Assembly: GCA_903883945.1 (NCBI GenBank)
Contig: CAISCV010000051.1
Coordinates: 1-64,000 of the forward strand
DNA: 64,000 bases
Reading direction: 5' to 3'
DNA from: an uncultured Chitinophagaceae bacterium
GTDB taxonomy: Bacteria > Bacteroidota > Bacteroidia > Chitinophagales > Chitinophagaceae
A model generated the notes under the pieces. The model did no database searches and had not been told where the DNA came from. It worked only from the letters and a program-made list of their open reading frames with translations. The translations under genes were made by a program, and so were the position numbers. Positions 34,717-43,116 of the stretch are shown piece after piece (positions within the stretch are counted from its first letter, which is position 1; every line of letters starts with the position of its first letter).

Positions 34717-34793
34717 TAAGGAATTGCTAATTGAATTTTTTGCCAAAAAGACGCTAATAGGCAATGAAACCCAAAGGAATAAAGAAACTAAGT

Positions 34794-34845
34794 AAAAAAG
34801 AGCGTGGATTAATTCAAATTTTAGAATTAATCCACGCTCTTTTTT
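34794..34845. terminator. Perfect 22-bp-stem bidirectional terminator
   Basis: The arms 34794-34815 and 34824-34845 pair perfectly over 22 bp (core GAGCGTGGATTAATTC) around AAATTTTA. A-runs before and T-runs after make it a terminator on both strands, between the convergent purF homologue and barrel gene. Confidence 0.9.
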
Positions 34846-34870
34846 GTACCACCCATCTTTTTCTTATTTT

Positions 34871-35530
34871 CTATCTGAAACTAAAGGATACTCCTCCCTG
34901 AAGAATATACTTACCATAACCTGCTTCTGCAAAGAAGGCGGTATTTTTTGAAATATCGAATTTTGCCCCCACCCCCAATTGATAAGCAAGCGTATTGGAT
35001 TCTATTGGAGGAATATTTCCAGTAGAAACCTCTGTGCCAATATTAACTCCAATTGCTTCTCGGAAGTATACAATTGCCGTATTGCTAAGGGGTGAATATT
35101 GCATAAAGTTGGCCATTACCGACCAATTTTCCAGGCTAGAATTTCCTTGAAGATTATTGCTTCCGTCATAATAAGGTAAGTTCACTTTGCCATAAGTAGT
35201 AAGGATACCAATGCTAGCATAGCGGCTATACCTATAATCTATAGATCCGGTTACAGGCCCTGTTTGCGTTAGCGAACCTTTGTATAGCCCATAATAGTCA
35301 GAAAACTGGTTGGCATCAAGATTTGGAAAACCATATCCAACATTTAAATAAACCACGGGTTTATAGGCAGGTTGCTTTTCTCTTTGTTTAGATGTCAATC
35401 TCCTACTCGTTCTGTAATGACCATATCCATAGCCGTACCCTCTCCCTATTCTTCCTCTAATAATTACTTGAGCATAGGTGGTAGTCAAAAACAAACCACA
35501 CATAAATAGTAAATAGTATTTCTTTTTCAT
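34871..35530 (-). CDS. Outer-membrane beta-barrel family protein
   Basis: 219 aa with signal peptide MKKKYYLLFMCGLFLTTTYA. A Gly/Tyr/Arg-rich linker (GRGYGYGYGHYRTSRR) is followed by alternating amphipathic strands (YLNVGYGFP, GSIDYRYSRYASIGILTTYG, YQLGVGAKFDIS, FAEAGYGKYILQ), ending in GGVSFSFR with a terminal Phe-x-Phe-Arg as in small eight-strand barrels. No enzymatic motif. It probably sits in the outer membrane; ligand unknown. Confidence 0.75.
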   Translation of the reverse strand: MKKKYYLLFMCGLFLTTTYAQVIIRGRIGRGYGYGYGHYRTSRRLTSKQREKQPAYKPVVYLNVGYGFPNLDANQFSDYYGLYKGSLTQTGPVTGSIDYRYSRYASIGILTTYGKVNLPYYDGSNNLQGNSSLENWSVMANFMQYSPLSNTAIVYFREAIGVNIGTEVSTGNIPPIESNTLAYQLGVGAKFDISKNTAFFAEAGYGKYILQGGVSFSFR

Positions 35531-35655
35531 ATCCTTTATTTCGGAATAGGCTATAGCATAGTCCGTTCCTAAAAAAGTTAAAGGCAGTTAAATGAGGGCA
35601 AACAAATAGGTATAATCGGCAGATATAAAGAAGATCTATTGGGGAAACATAACTA

Positions 35656-36855
35656 TTATTTTAGTAAAACAATAGCAGAATTGCCCCTTTGATAAAGAAA
35701 AAAGGTTGCTTTTTCACTCGGAAATTTATTAAAAAATGCTTCTTTAAACTTAATATAATAATCATCTTCCGGTGAAGGAGGCGAATTAATTTCTATCATG
35801 GCCCAATTTTGTAAAATAACTTGTCTGCTATTTTTATTTGCCCAGGTATATCCCCTTTTTTCTTCGAAATAAGGTTCGAAAAGATGAATGTTTTCCGAGT
35901 TTGCCTCAAATGAAATTACGAGTTGCTTTGCTTTGTATGAATACAAACTAAACGAAAAAAAGTAGGGCCATTTTTCTATAAAACCAAAAAGGGGCATTAC
36001 GAAAAGTAAGATTAACATAGGAAGATTTACAAGAAATTTTCTAGAAAGGATCGATTTCAATGGCACACTTTGCTGCCCGAATCCTATTAAAAACAGATAT
36101 ACCATCATCACCAGATTCCACGACCAAACTGTGTTGTTATAATTAATACCAAAAGGTCCCAAAATAAGTAACGTAAATAGGTGCATTAGTATCAAAAGAC
36201 CCGCACCTAGCCTTTTGGTTCTATCAAAAACAATCAAAATCCCACCCAATATTTCAATACCCGGCAAAGCGTATCCAAATTGGTGCACCAGTCTATTGTT
36301 GACGATAAGTGTGGGGACATGTAAAAGGTTTTGTAAGATGGTTATTTGCCAGAAGGTTTGTACAAACACAGGATTCCATTTGCAAATACCACTATAAATA
36401 TAAGTACAGCAAAGGAGAAATACAATCAAAGAAATGATCCTGTCGCTCTGTTTCCAGTTGGTTAAAAAAATAACCAGCATTAATACATATTGGTATTCCC
36501 AAGCTTGCAAACGTGTTTGATCTAGCAAGCAACTAGCAACTTCTATCACAAATAATACTAGGTATAACTGCCATTTGTTGGGTTTTAGGTACAAAAAAAG
36601 TATCGCTATCAAGGACCCAATATAAAAGATAGTATGCACAATACCAGGTATTTGAAAACCAAATTCAATGGTAGGTACTATTGGATAAATCCTATCCGAA
36701 AGCCATAGCCTGTAACAAAGAAGTTTTGATATAAACCAAGCAATAAGCGTAAATCGCAGAATGATTGTTGGAATACTATCCAGATTCAGTTTTAAAAAAG
36801 AAGTCGGGTTTAAAGTTTGAACCTTTTTATTAATAGTTAAAAATAAATTCATCAT
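35656..36855 (-). CDS. Polytopic membrane protein (HTTM/DoxX-like)
   Basis: About 399 aa. Two adjacent ATGs (36855, 36852) are the best starts; the longer frame begins with TTG. There are roughly ten hydrophobic spans up to residue 300 (IVHTIFYIGSLIAILFLYL, LMLVIFLTNW, LIVFLLCCTYIYSGICKW), and the YSGICKWNPVFVQTFW segment resembles the HTTM/DoxX-like horizontally transferred transmembrane domain. The last 100 residues are soluble. The function of this group is poorly known; a vitamin-K-carboxylase-like relation is possible but no catalytic Lys is identifiable here. Confidence 0.55.
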   Translation of the reverse strand: MMNLFLTINKKVQTLNPTSFLKLNLDSIPTIILRFTLIAWFISKLLCYRLWLSDRIYPIVPTIEFGFQIPGIVHTIFYIGSLIAILFLYLKPNKWQLYLVLFVIEVASCLLDQTRLQAWEYQYVLMLVIFLTNWKQSDRIISLIVFLLCCTYIYSGICKWNPVFVQTFWQITILQNLLHVPTLIVNNRLVHQFGYALPGIEILGGILIVFDRTKRLGAGLLILMHLFTLLILGPFGINYNNTVWSWNLVMMVYLFLIGFGQQSVPLKSILSRKFLVNLPMLILLFVMPLFGFIEKWPYFFSFSLYSYKAKQLVISFEANSENIHLFEPYFEEKRGYTWANKNSRQVILQNWAMIEINSPPSPEDDYYIKFKEAFFNKFPSEKATFFLYQRGNSAIVLLK

Positions 36856-36983
36856 TAAAGTTAATACGTAAAACAAAAGCCTTGGATTAATAAATTCATT
36901 CCCTTTCTTTCTATGTTTGAGCCTTGTTGTTGATAAAAAATTTATGTCCTATTATTGACAAATAAACAATTATTTAAAAAATA

Positions 36984-37014
36984 TTTGGAAACTATCTTTT
37001 ATTTTCTATTATTG
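36984..37014 (+). promoter_or_regulatory. Well-formed Bacteroidota promoter
   Basis: TTTG at 36984-36987 and TATTATTG at 37007-37014 are separated by exactly 19 bases, the canonical TTTG-N19-TAnnTTTG layout with one mismatch in the -7 box. It is placed 36 bases before the ATG of the START-like gene. Confidence 0.65.
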
Positions 37015-37050
37015 CAGCCCTACAAAAGAAAGTAGTTAAAGTAAAAAAAG

Positions 37051-37434
37051 ATGAGTAAAAGACAATTATACACCCTAGAGTTCCCGGTAAGGTGTTCTCC
37101 AACAGTTCTTTGGGACTTTTTATGCACTCCTGCCGGATTGCAAGAATGGTTTGCAGACAAGGTAGATGAGTGGGAAGGTGTTTTTAGTTTTGCTTGGAGT
37201 GGTGAACCCACCCAAAAGGCACAAATTGTAGATTCGGAAGAAGAATATTTTATCCGTTATAGATGGGAAAAGTTTGAGAAAGATGAGTATTTGGAGTTTC
37301 GTATCAATCAAACAGAAATCTCTCACTCTACCGTATTGGTAATCTCTGATTTTGCTGAAAAAGAGGAAATAAAAGACCTCACTCAATTATGGAAATACCA
37401 AGTAAAAGAACTTTTTCACCGTTTGGGTGCTTAA
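37051..37434 (+). CDS. START-like (SRPBCC) domain protein
   Basis: 127 aa forming one SRPBCC/AHSA1-type domain: strand LYTLEFPVRCSPTVLWDFLC, the STPAGLxEWFADKV-like helix, WEGVFSFAWSGEPTQKAQIV, the FIRYRWE strand and a long C-terminal helix (LTQLWKYQVKELFHRLGA). This small family is conserved across Bacteroidota and uncharacterised. The fold suggests binding of a hydrophobic ligand or a chaperone-like role. It has its own promoter and terminator. Confidence 0.8.
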   Translation: MSKRQLYTLEFPVRCSPTVLWDFLCTPAGLQEWFADKVDEWEGVFSFAWSGEPTQKAQIVDSEEEYFIRYRWEKFEKDEYLEFRINQTEISHSTVLVISDFAEKEEIKDLTQLWKYQVKELFHRLGA

Positions 37435-37458
37435 TTTTTTTGACTTTTAAATAAATAT

Positions 37459-37487
37459 ATCCCACTCTAGTTAGTGGGATTTTTTTT
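37459..37487 (+). terminator. Intrinsic terminator of the START-like gene
   Basis: An 8-bp stem (ATCCCACT with AGTGGGAT), loop CTAGTT, then an eight-T run. It lies 24 bases after the stop. A second small hairpin (GCTTTTTA/TAAAAAGC, 37523-37542) lies before array B. Confidence 0.85.
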
Positions 37488-37552
37488 GCTAGTACCCTAT
37501 CTTTTATAAAGGAAAAATAAAGGCTTTTTACGGCTAAAAAGCTTCCTACAAT

Positions 37553-37728
37553 CTTGCCCAATTTCCTTCTGGGCAAGTAGAATATTCTTCTGGGCATACC
37601 CACAACAATTTTGGGCAAACCATAAATTTTTCAGGGCAAACCAAATATTACTGTGGGTAAACCATTTTTCATTAAGGGTATGCCGTATTTGGCTGCGGGT
37701 ATACCGCCAAACAATCAGGGCAAAAAAA
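37553..37728. repeat. Array B: 21-bp-period GGGYAWRCC tandem repeats
   Basis: GGG triplets that open the core fall at exactly 37571, 37592, 37613, 37634, 37655, 37676, 37697 and 37718. These are eight units with no indel. Cores read GGGCATACC, GGGCAAACC, GGGTAAACC, GGGTATGCC and GGGTATACC, that is degenerate forms of the palindrome GGTATACC. The 12-base spacers between cores are unrelated and AT-rich. A preceding inverted half (TTGCCCAA, about 37554-37561) is out of register. The array sits between convergent genes, so it is not a promoter for either. Partial open frames across it are by-products of the period being a multiple of three. Confidence 0.85.
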
Positions 37729-37758
37729 ATAGGGTTGCTTTATTACCAATAATCCCTG

Positions 37759-38496
37759 TTATTTATAACTATCTAGCTTTGCAGCAGCTTTTTCTAAGTC
37801 TTCGGGAGTATCTATTTCAATTCCCATATAGTCGGTAACAACCATTTTGATAGGCACGCCATTTTCTAGATAACGCAAACATTCAATTTTTTCAATGGCT
37901 TCCAAAGGGGTCATACTCCAGTTGGTAAACCTAATAAGCGCAGGTTTCCTAAAAGCGTATACGCCAATATGCTCGTAATAAGTAGGGGTTATTTTACCAT
38001 CCCTGTTGTAAGGTATCACCGATCGGCTAAACATCAGTGCATTCATATTTCTATCTACCGCAACCTTTACATAGTTGGGGTCGGCAATTAGTATTTCGTC
38101 TGTAAGCACTTGCATCAGCGATGCAACCTGTACATTGTTTGTTGCATCTTCTTCAAACAAATTAATTAATCTTTCCAAGGGTTCCCGCTTCACAAACGGT
38201 TCATCACCTTGCACATTCACAATCACATCCACATCAATTACTACAACTGCTTCGGCAATACGGTCGCTACCACTTTCGTGTTGCCCTTTACTCATCACCG
38301 CTTTGCCGCCATTATTTGTTATTTCATCGTATATTATTTCACTATCCGTTACCACAAATACATCGTCGAACAAGCCCGTTGCAAGGGTATTGTCGTGCGT
38401 ATGACGTATCACCGTTTTATCGCCCAACAACTGCATCAGCTTTGCAGGGAAGCGGGTGGCAGCATAGCGTGCAGGTATCATAGCAACAATCTTCAT
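37759..38496 (-). CDS. kdsB: 3-deoxy-manno-octulosonate cytidylyltransferase
   Basis: 245 aa, normal length. KdsB activates KDO with CTP to CMP-KDO for the inner core of LPS. The N-terminus MKIVAMIPARYAATRFPAKL holds the nucleotide-binding ARxxSxRxPxK-type motif. VNVQGDEPF is the metal/nucleotide motif. YEHIGVYAFRKPAL, the LE-IE-LRYLENG stretch and GIEIDTPEDLEKA complete the family pattern. A cytoplasmic enzyme, and the gene stands alone. Array B lies just beyond its stop. Confidence 0.96.
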   Translation of the reverse strand: MKIVAMIPARYAATRFPAKLMQLLGDKTVIRHTHDNTLATGLFDDVFVVTDSEIIYDEITNNGGKAVMSKGQHESGSDRIAEAVVVIDVDVIVNVQGDEPFVKREPLERLINLFEEDATNNVQVASLMQVLTDEILIADPNYVKVAVDRNMNALMFSRSVIPYNRDGKITPTYYEHIGVYAFRKPALIRFTNWSMTPLEAIEKIECLRYLENGVPIKMVVTDYMGIEIDTPEDLEKAAAKLDSYK

Positions 38497-38656
38497 GTGC
38501 AGGTTTAATTTATTTCAACAAAGATTAAGAATAATAGGGTTAGAAAGTATGGGGTCTATGAATAATTTGCAATTTTCATAAGTGATACTAAAGAAATGCA
38601 GATTAATAATGAGAAAAGCTTCCTTTATTTAATAGATAACCTTTCTTAAATCGGGA

Positions 38657-38664
38657 TACCTTTG
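38657..38664 (+). promoter_or_regulatory. -7 box close to the start codon (leaderless?)
   Basis: TACCTTTG matches TAnnTTTG and ends only five bases before the ATG at 38670. As transcription in this phylum starts a few bases after the box, the mRNA may start at or within one or two bases of the ATG. Confidence 0.5.
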
Positions 38665-38669
38665 CCGAA

Positions 38670-39281
38670 ATGGCATTATTTCTAAACATACACCCCATTA
38701 ATCCCAATCAGCGGCATATAGACACCGTAGTAGATTGTTTGCTTTCAGGCGGCGTAATTGTATATCCTACCGATACCATCTATGGTTTGGGATGCGATAT
38801 TTTTCAGCATAAAGCTATAGAACGGATTGCTCGTATAAAGCAAGTAGACCCCGCAAAAGCACAGTTGAGTTTTGTATGTAATGATTTGAGCGATTTGAGT
38901 AAATACACCAAAAGCATTGATACCCCCCTTTATCGTATGCTGAAAAACTATCTGCCCGGCGCTTTTACCTTTATTTTGCCGGCAAGCAAAGAGGTTCCTA
39001 AGATATTACAAACAAAAAAGAACACTATAGGATTGAGAATTCCCGATAATTTGATTGTTCAAACTATTACTAGACAACTTGGTCATCCTATTTTATCGGC
39101 GTCCCTGCCTGGCGAAATGGTAGAAGAGTACACAGACCCCGAATTGATTTACGAAAACTTTAAAAATCTAGTTGATATTGTGATTGATGGTGGCATTGGC
39201 GGAATGATTCCTTCCACCGTTATCGATTGCACCAAAGAAGAGTATGAAGTGGTACGGATGGGTGCGGGTGAATGGCCTTAA
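38670..39281 (+). CDS. L-threonylcarbamoyladenylate synthase (YrdC/Sua5)
   Basis: 203 aa, single YrdC domain. It makes threonylcarbamoyl-AMP from Thr, bicarbonate and ATP for t6A37 tRNA modification. Visible are GGVIVYPTDTIYGLGCDIFQ, the basic ATP/bicarbonate segment RIARIKQVDPAKAQLSFVC, LPGAFTFILPAS, and IGLRIPDN followed by PILSASLPG. The C-terminal STVIDCTKEEYEVVRMGAG is typical. It is the short TsaC-like form without the Sua5 extension. The probable promoter box lies so close that the message may be leaderless. Confidence 0.9.
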   Translation: MALFLNIHPINPNQRHIDTVVDCLLSGGVIVYPTDTIYGLGCDIFQHKAIERIARIKQVDPAKAQLSFVCNDLSDLSKYTKSIDTPLYRMLKNYLPGAFTFILPASKEVPKILQTKKNTIGLRIPDNLIVQTITRQLGHPILSASLPGEMVEEYTDPELIYENFKNLVDIVIDGGIGGMIPSTVIDCTKEEYEVVRMGAGEWP

Positions 39282-39285
39282 AATA

Positions 39286-40149
39286 TTAATCTTCTTCTAC
39301 TGGGCGGTTTTTGGCTGCGATAGCAGCCTGTTCATCTAAATAGTCCAATATCTTACTATCTATATTGCCTTCAAACTTTCTTGCAAACAATTTACCACTT
39401 TGCAACAACATTTCTGCATCATCGACAGTCAAACTCTTATTGGAAGAAGCTACTGTAAACCGAAGATTATCGTTTACCATATCTGTAGTATAATCTGAGT
39501 TTTGCATTAATGTCTGAAACAAAAATTCATTACTACAACGGGTATTTTTAAAGAAATTGGTAACACTATTAAAATCCAATAGATAATCGGTAATAATATT
39601 GGCATGCAACGAAGAAATAGTGAACCATTTAGAACCTCCAAAAGCTTTTAAGTTCTTAGGAAGTTTACGGCTAGGTAAGAAGGTACTAGCAAGTGCAGCC
39701 AACAATTTGCTTCCAAAAAAAGGATTATAGCCAAAGAAATACTTTTTTATATTGGCATTAGCTTCCTTCCATTCCTTACTAACCGCCCTAGACTCCATAA
39801 ATATCTTACCCGGATTTTCCTTAAAAAATTGATGAATCTCGTAAACATCTTTCAAAGGATAGTCCCGCCCACTCAAAATATTAAAATAATCGTATTGCTT
39901 ATGTGTTTGAAGAATATAATCAAAGCCATTCAAGATTGCCTCAGCACTACTAAATCCGTTTTTATAAATGGCAACTCTTGGTCGGATAAAATGTACCTGA
40001 CCCAAATTCTCCAAAGATAAAAAGGGGGTAATATTTGTTTTAAGATCAATATGGATAAAGAAATCCGCTTCGGGATGCTGTAATCTTTTAATGAGTCTCT
40101 CTAGCTGTTCGGGGGCATCATGGGCAAGTATCAAATGGGCAATTCTCAT
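39286..40149 (-). CDS. GT14-type (core-2/I-branching-like) glycosyltransferase
   Basis: 287 aa, soluble. The N-terminus AHLILAHDAPEQLERLIKRL and FFIHIDLK match the beta-1,6-N-acetylglucosaminyltransferase family, which works without a DxD metal motif. The YFNILSGRDYPLK segment is the family hallmark, and GSKWFTISSLHANIITDYLL with NTRCSNEFLFQTLMQNS are the acceptor-side elements. It probably adds a sugar to a surface glycan or protein. It is convergent with the YrdC gene with only 4 bases between stop codons. Donor and acceptor are unknown. Confidence 0.85.
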   Translation of the reverse strand: MRIAHLILAHDAPEQLERLIKRLQHPEADFFIHIDLKTNITPFLSLENLGQVHFIRPRVAIYKNGFSSAEAILNGFDYILQTHKQYDYFNILSGRDYPLKDVYEIHQFFKENPGKIFMESRAVSKEWKEANANIKKYFFGYNPFFGSKLLAALASTFLPSRKLPKNLKAFGGSKWFTISSLHANIITDYLLDFNSVTNFFKNTRCSNEFLFQTLMQNSDYTTDMVNDNLRFTVASSNKSLTVDDAEMLLQSGKLFARKFEGNIDSKILDYLDEQAAIAAKNRPVEED

Positions 40150-40302
40150 GTATCGTTTGTTTTTTACCCTTGTTTTATGTTGAACAGGCTAAGGCACAAC
40201 AAATAAAAATATTTAGTTGTATTACAATCAAATTATAAATCAAACTAAAAGTAGGGTACGTATGGGGTGTCGTAAACTTTTGGGGCAAATAGCCCTATAA
40301 CA

Positions 40303-41058
40303 TTATATGGTTACGCCCACACTTTTGATGGCGTCACTCAATTCTTTCATCAATGTAAAATCTTTTTCTATTGCATTGCCAACAACTATCACATCGGCAC
40401 CTGCTTTACAGTTAAGGTAAGCTTTCTCGGGGGTTGTAATACCACCACCAACAATCAATGGGCTTTCTATGTGGCTTGCCACTGTTTGTATCATAGCCTC
40501 TGTAATTGGTTTTTTGGCACCACTACCGGCATCCATATAAATGAGCTTCATACCCAACATTTCGCCTGCCATAGCTGTACACATCGCTATCTCATTTTTA
40601 TCAGCGGGAATCGGGCTAGCATTCGAAATATAAGAAACTGTCGTTGGTGCACCCCCATCAATAACCATATACCCCGTAGGCATTATCTCCAAGCCACTCT
40701 TTTTTACGTAAGGGGCAGAGATTACGTGCTGACCAATCAGCAATTCGGGGTTACGACCAGAAATGAGTGACAAATACAATAATGCGTCGGCATAACGGCT
40801 TACTTGCGAAGGAGAACCAGGAAAAAGTACCACAGGAATATCACAATTGGCTTTAATCTGTTGGATACATTCATCTAAATGATTGGAGATAACCAAGCTA
40901 CCTCCTACAAAGAAATAATCAACCATCGCATCAATACCAAGCGAAACCAATTGATCAATACTTTGAGGAGTAACTTTATCGGGGTCAATTAAAACAGCGA
41001 AAGATTTTTTCCCTTGCTTTTTATTCTCCGTAAATGTTTTATACAAGGCTTGCTTCAT
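40303..41058 (-). CDS. Geranylgeranylglyceryl / heptaprenylglyceryl phosphate synthase family
   Basis: 251 aa TIM-barrel. The metal/phosphate motif is IDPDK (Asp25, Asp27). Further GGGPS signatures are FVGGSLVISNHLDECI, VVLFPGSPSQVS, EIMPTGYMVIDGGAPTTVSY, LIYMDAGSGAKKPITEAMI and the phosphate loop LIVGGGITTPEKA ... VVGNAIEKD. By family knowledge it links a polyprenyl diphosphate to glycerol-1-phosphate, the archaeal-type ether lipid step; Bacteroidota homologues (group II) exist. The physiological product here is unknown. It is a monocistronic gene. Confidence 0.9.
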   Translation of the reverse strand: MKQALYKTFTENKKQGKKSFAVLIDPDKVTPQSIDQLVSLGIDAMVDYFFVGGSLVISNHLDECIQQIKANCDIPVVLFPGSPSQVSRYADALLYLSLISGRNPELLIGQHVISAPYVKKSGLEIMPTGYMVIDGGAPTTVSYISNASPIPADKNEIAMCTAMAGEMLGMKLIYMDAGSGAKKPITEAMIQTVASHIESPLIVGGGITTPEKAYLNCKAGADVIVVGNAIEKDFTLMKELSDAIKSVGVTI

Positions 41059-41286
41059 GCAATGTTTTGTAATTAATTAGTGCAAAAATGCAAAAAAGAA
41101 ATGGGTAATCTGACTTTATTTTAAAATATTATTTTACTAGATAGATAAACCATTGTCTATGCTGCACCCTGCAATATAAAAAAGCTTTTGAAACAAGAAG
41201 AAAATACTTTGTTTATTGTTCAATTTCTCTTAAGAAAGTGCTTGAAGAGTGCATTTTTGTAACCCCCTATTTATAATAAAATGCTA

Positions 41287-42957
41287 CTACCGCTTTTTCC
41301 TTTGTTCTAGTACAAAGGCTTCAAACTGTTGTAAAGAAAAACTACTCAGGTTTTGTGGGGCAGATAACCCTGCTTTTTGCGCCACCAAAACGCCATATCT
41401 GCAATCGGCATATCCTTCAATACTATGTGCATCGGGGTTGATGGACAGCAGTACATTTTTATCTAATGCCGCACGCACCCAACGCCAATCTATATCCAAA
41501 CGACGGGGGTGTGCATTTATTTCTATCACCACATTATTAGCCGCACAAGCATCTATTATCTTCTGATGATTTACGGGATACCCATTTCTACTTAACAATA
41601 ATCTTCCTGTTAAATGACCCAAGATAGACGTATACGGGTTTTCTATGGCAGTAATAAGGCGCATCATCGCCTTCTCTTCCGTCATTTTTAAATTGGAATG
41701 GATAGAAGCAATCACTACATCAAACCGTTCTAGTATATCTTTCTCATAATCCAAGCTCCCATCATTCAAAATATCACTCTCAATACTTTTAAATATTTTA
41801 AAAGGCGCAAGCTGCGCATTTATCTCCTCTATTTGCTGGTGCTGTGCTAATACTTTTTCTTCATACAATCCCTGTGCGTAGAAAGCAGTTTTAGAGTGAT
41901 CACTTATCACCAGATATTCATACCCCTTTTCTATTGCCGCCGCAGCCATTTCTTCTAGGGTATTGTTGCCATCACTCCATTTGCTATGACTATGTATAAT
42001 ACCCTTGATGTCTTTTGTTTGAATAAGGGCTGGTAAACAATTTTCTTTTGCTTGCGCAATTACAACGGAGTCCTCCCGCAAATAAGGTGGTATAAAGGCC
42101 ATGTTATTCGATGAAAAGATGGCCTCCTCAATTGAGTAAGTTCCTTCATTTAACCCAATGGTTGTCTTCCACACCTCTAAGAATTCCTCACTACAACTAG
42201 TTTCGAACAATTTCGTAGCAATAGCAGTGGTTTCTACGGCATAAAAGCCAAGTGTTACATTCTCTTGTCCCACTACAGAAACGTATTGGTCTTTATCATC
42301 TACCAAAGTATATCCATTTTGAACAAAAAAAGAAGAGATTGTATGCTTGGGTGTAGTCGTTACCCAATCTAGCTTGTCTATAACTTCCATCTGCCGCCTA
42401 AACTGCCCTGTAAGATGAAATTGTGGGTTATTGAATAACGCTTTTAGTTTGGCTTCTACATTAATAGCAAAGCTTTCTATCTGTTGGTACAAATAACTTC
42501 CCTGCGAACCCATATAAAACAAAATGCCTTCTTTTATATTTTGTTGGGTTTTCTCCCCGAAACCTTTATAAAGGGTAAGTCTGTTTTCTTCGCAAGCATA
42601 CAATAGTTCACCCATTGTTTCTATCCCTAATTCTTTCCAAACAGTAAAGATTTTTTTCGGTCCTAATCCTTTTATGTTCATCATTTCCAATATACCGGCA
42701 GGTGTATTAGCAATATAATCATTCAATTGGGGTAGTTGGCCAGTTTCTAGTTGTACCAGTATCTTTTTGCCAATAGCATCTCCAATACCCCTCAATCCAA
42801 AGATCTTATCCTGAGGTAAATCTTTTAATTCTGTGGGTAGTTTCTCAATCGTAAAGGCAGCAATAGAATAGGTTTTAGATTTAAAACTATTTTCTCCGTG
42901 TATATCCATCAACTTCCCCAATAAGGAGAAATTATCAGCAATCGCATTATTGGTCAT
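41287..42957 (-). CDS. PolX-like protein with PHP domain, degenerate polymerase site
   Basis: 556 aa from MTNNAIADNFSLLGKLMDIH. Helix-hairpin-helix segments occur at about 46-65 and 90-105 (IKGLGPKKIFTVWKELGI). The nucleotidyltransferase centre is altered: where active PolX has Gly-Ser-x-Arg-Arg and Asp-x-Asp, this has TGQFRR (183-188) and KLD (195-197), and the third Asp region reads VTLGFYAV. The C-terminal PHP domain is complete: HSHSKWSDG (His322, His324), ISDHS, IESDIL, IASIHSN, GHLTGR, INAHP and NPDAHS. It is therefore likely a DNA-repair nuclease or phosphoesterase that has lost polymerase activity. It is convergent with nothing; rpmA lies upstream. Confidence 0.85.
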   Translation of the reverse strand: MTNNAIADNFSLLGKLMDIHGENSFKSKTYSIAAFTIEKLPTELKDLPQDKIFGLRGIGDAIGKKILVQLETGQLPQLNDYIANTPAGILEMMNIKGLGPKKIFTVWKELGIETMGELLYACEENRLTLYKGFGEKTQQNIKEGILFYMGSQGSYLYQQIESFAINVEAKLKALFNNPQFHLTGQFRRQMEVIDKLDWVTTTPKHTISSFFVQNGYTLVDDKDQYVSVVGQENVTLGFYAVETTAIATKLFETSCSEEFLEVWKTTIGLNEGTYSIEEAIFSSNNMAFIPPYLREDSVVIAQAKENCLPALIQTKDIKGIIHSHSKWSDGNNTLEEMAAAAIEKGYEYLVISDHSKTAFYAQGLYEEKVLAQHQQIEEINAQLAPFKIFKSIESDILNDGSLDYEKDILERFDVVIASIHSNLKMTEEKAMMRLITAIENPYTSILGHLTGRLLLSRNGYPVNHQKIIDACAANNVVIEINAHPRRLDIDWRWVRAALDKNVLLSINPDAHSIEGYADCRYGVLVAQKAGLSAPQNLSSFSLQQFEAFVLEQRKKR

Positions 42958-43063
42958 AATAAAATTATTTGTCAGCAAACTTAAAACAAAAAGCCCCGAC
43001 ATCAGTTGGAGCTTTAGAAACGGTATACTAGTAATGTAGTTACTTTTTTGACGTGCTATAAAC

Positions 43064-43098
43064 AAGAATAGCGGTTGATTGAATCAACCGCTATTCTT
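43064..43098. terminator. Hairpin after rpmA
   Basis: A 15-bp perfect stem (AAGAATAGCGGTTGA with TCAACCGCTATTCTT) has a TTGAA loop, 19 bases past the rpmA stop. No long T-run follows on the minus strand, so it may act partly as a 3'-end stabiliser. Confidence 0.65.
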
Positions 43099-43116
43099 AC
43101 TATTAGTATAAAAAAA

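Noticed and set aside
37379-37838. Coding frames across array B on both strands
   Set aside because: They arise because the 21-bp period is a multiple of three. The proteins have no start context, no family and overlap the terminator or kdsB.
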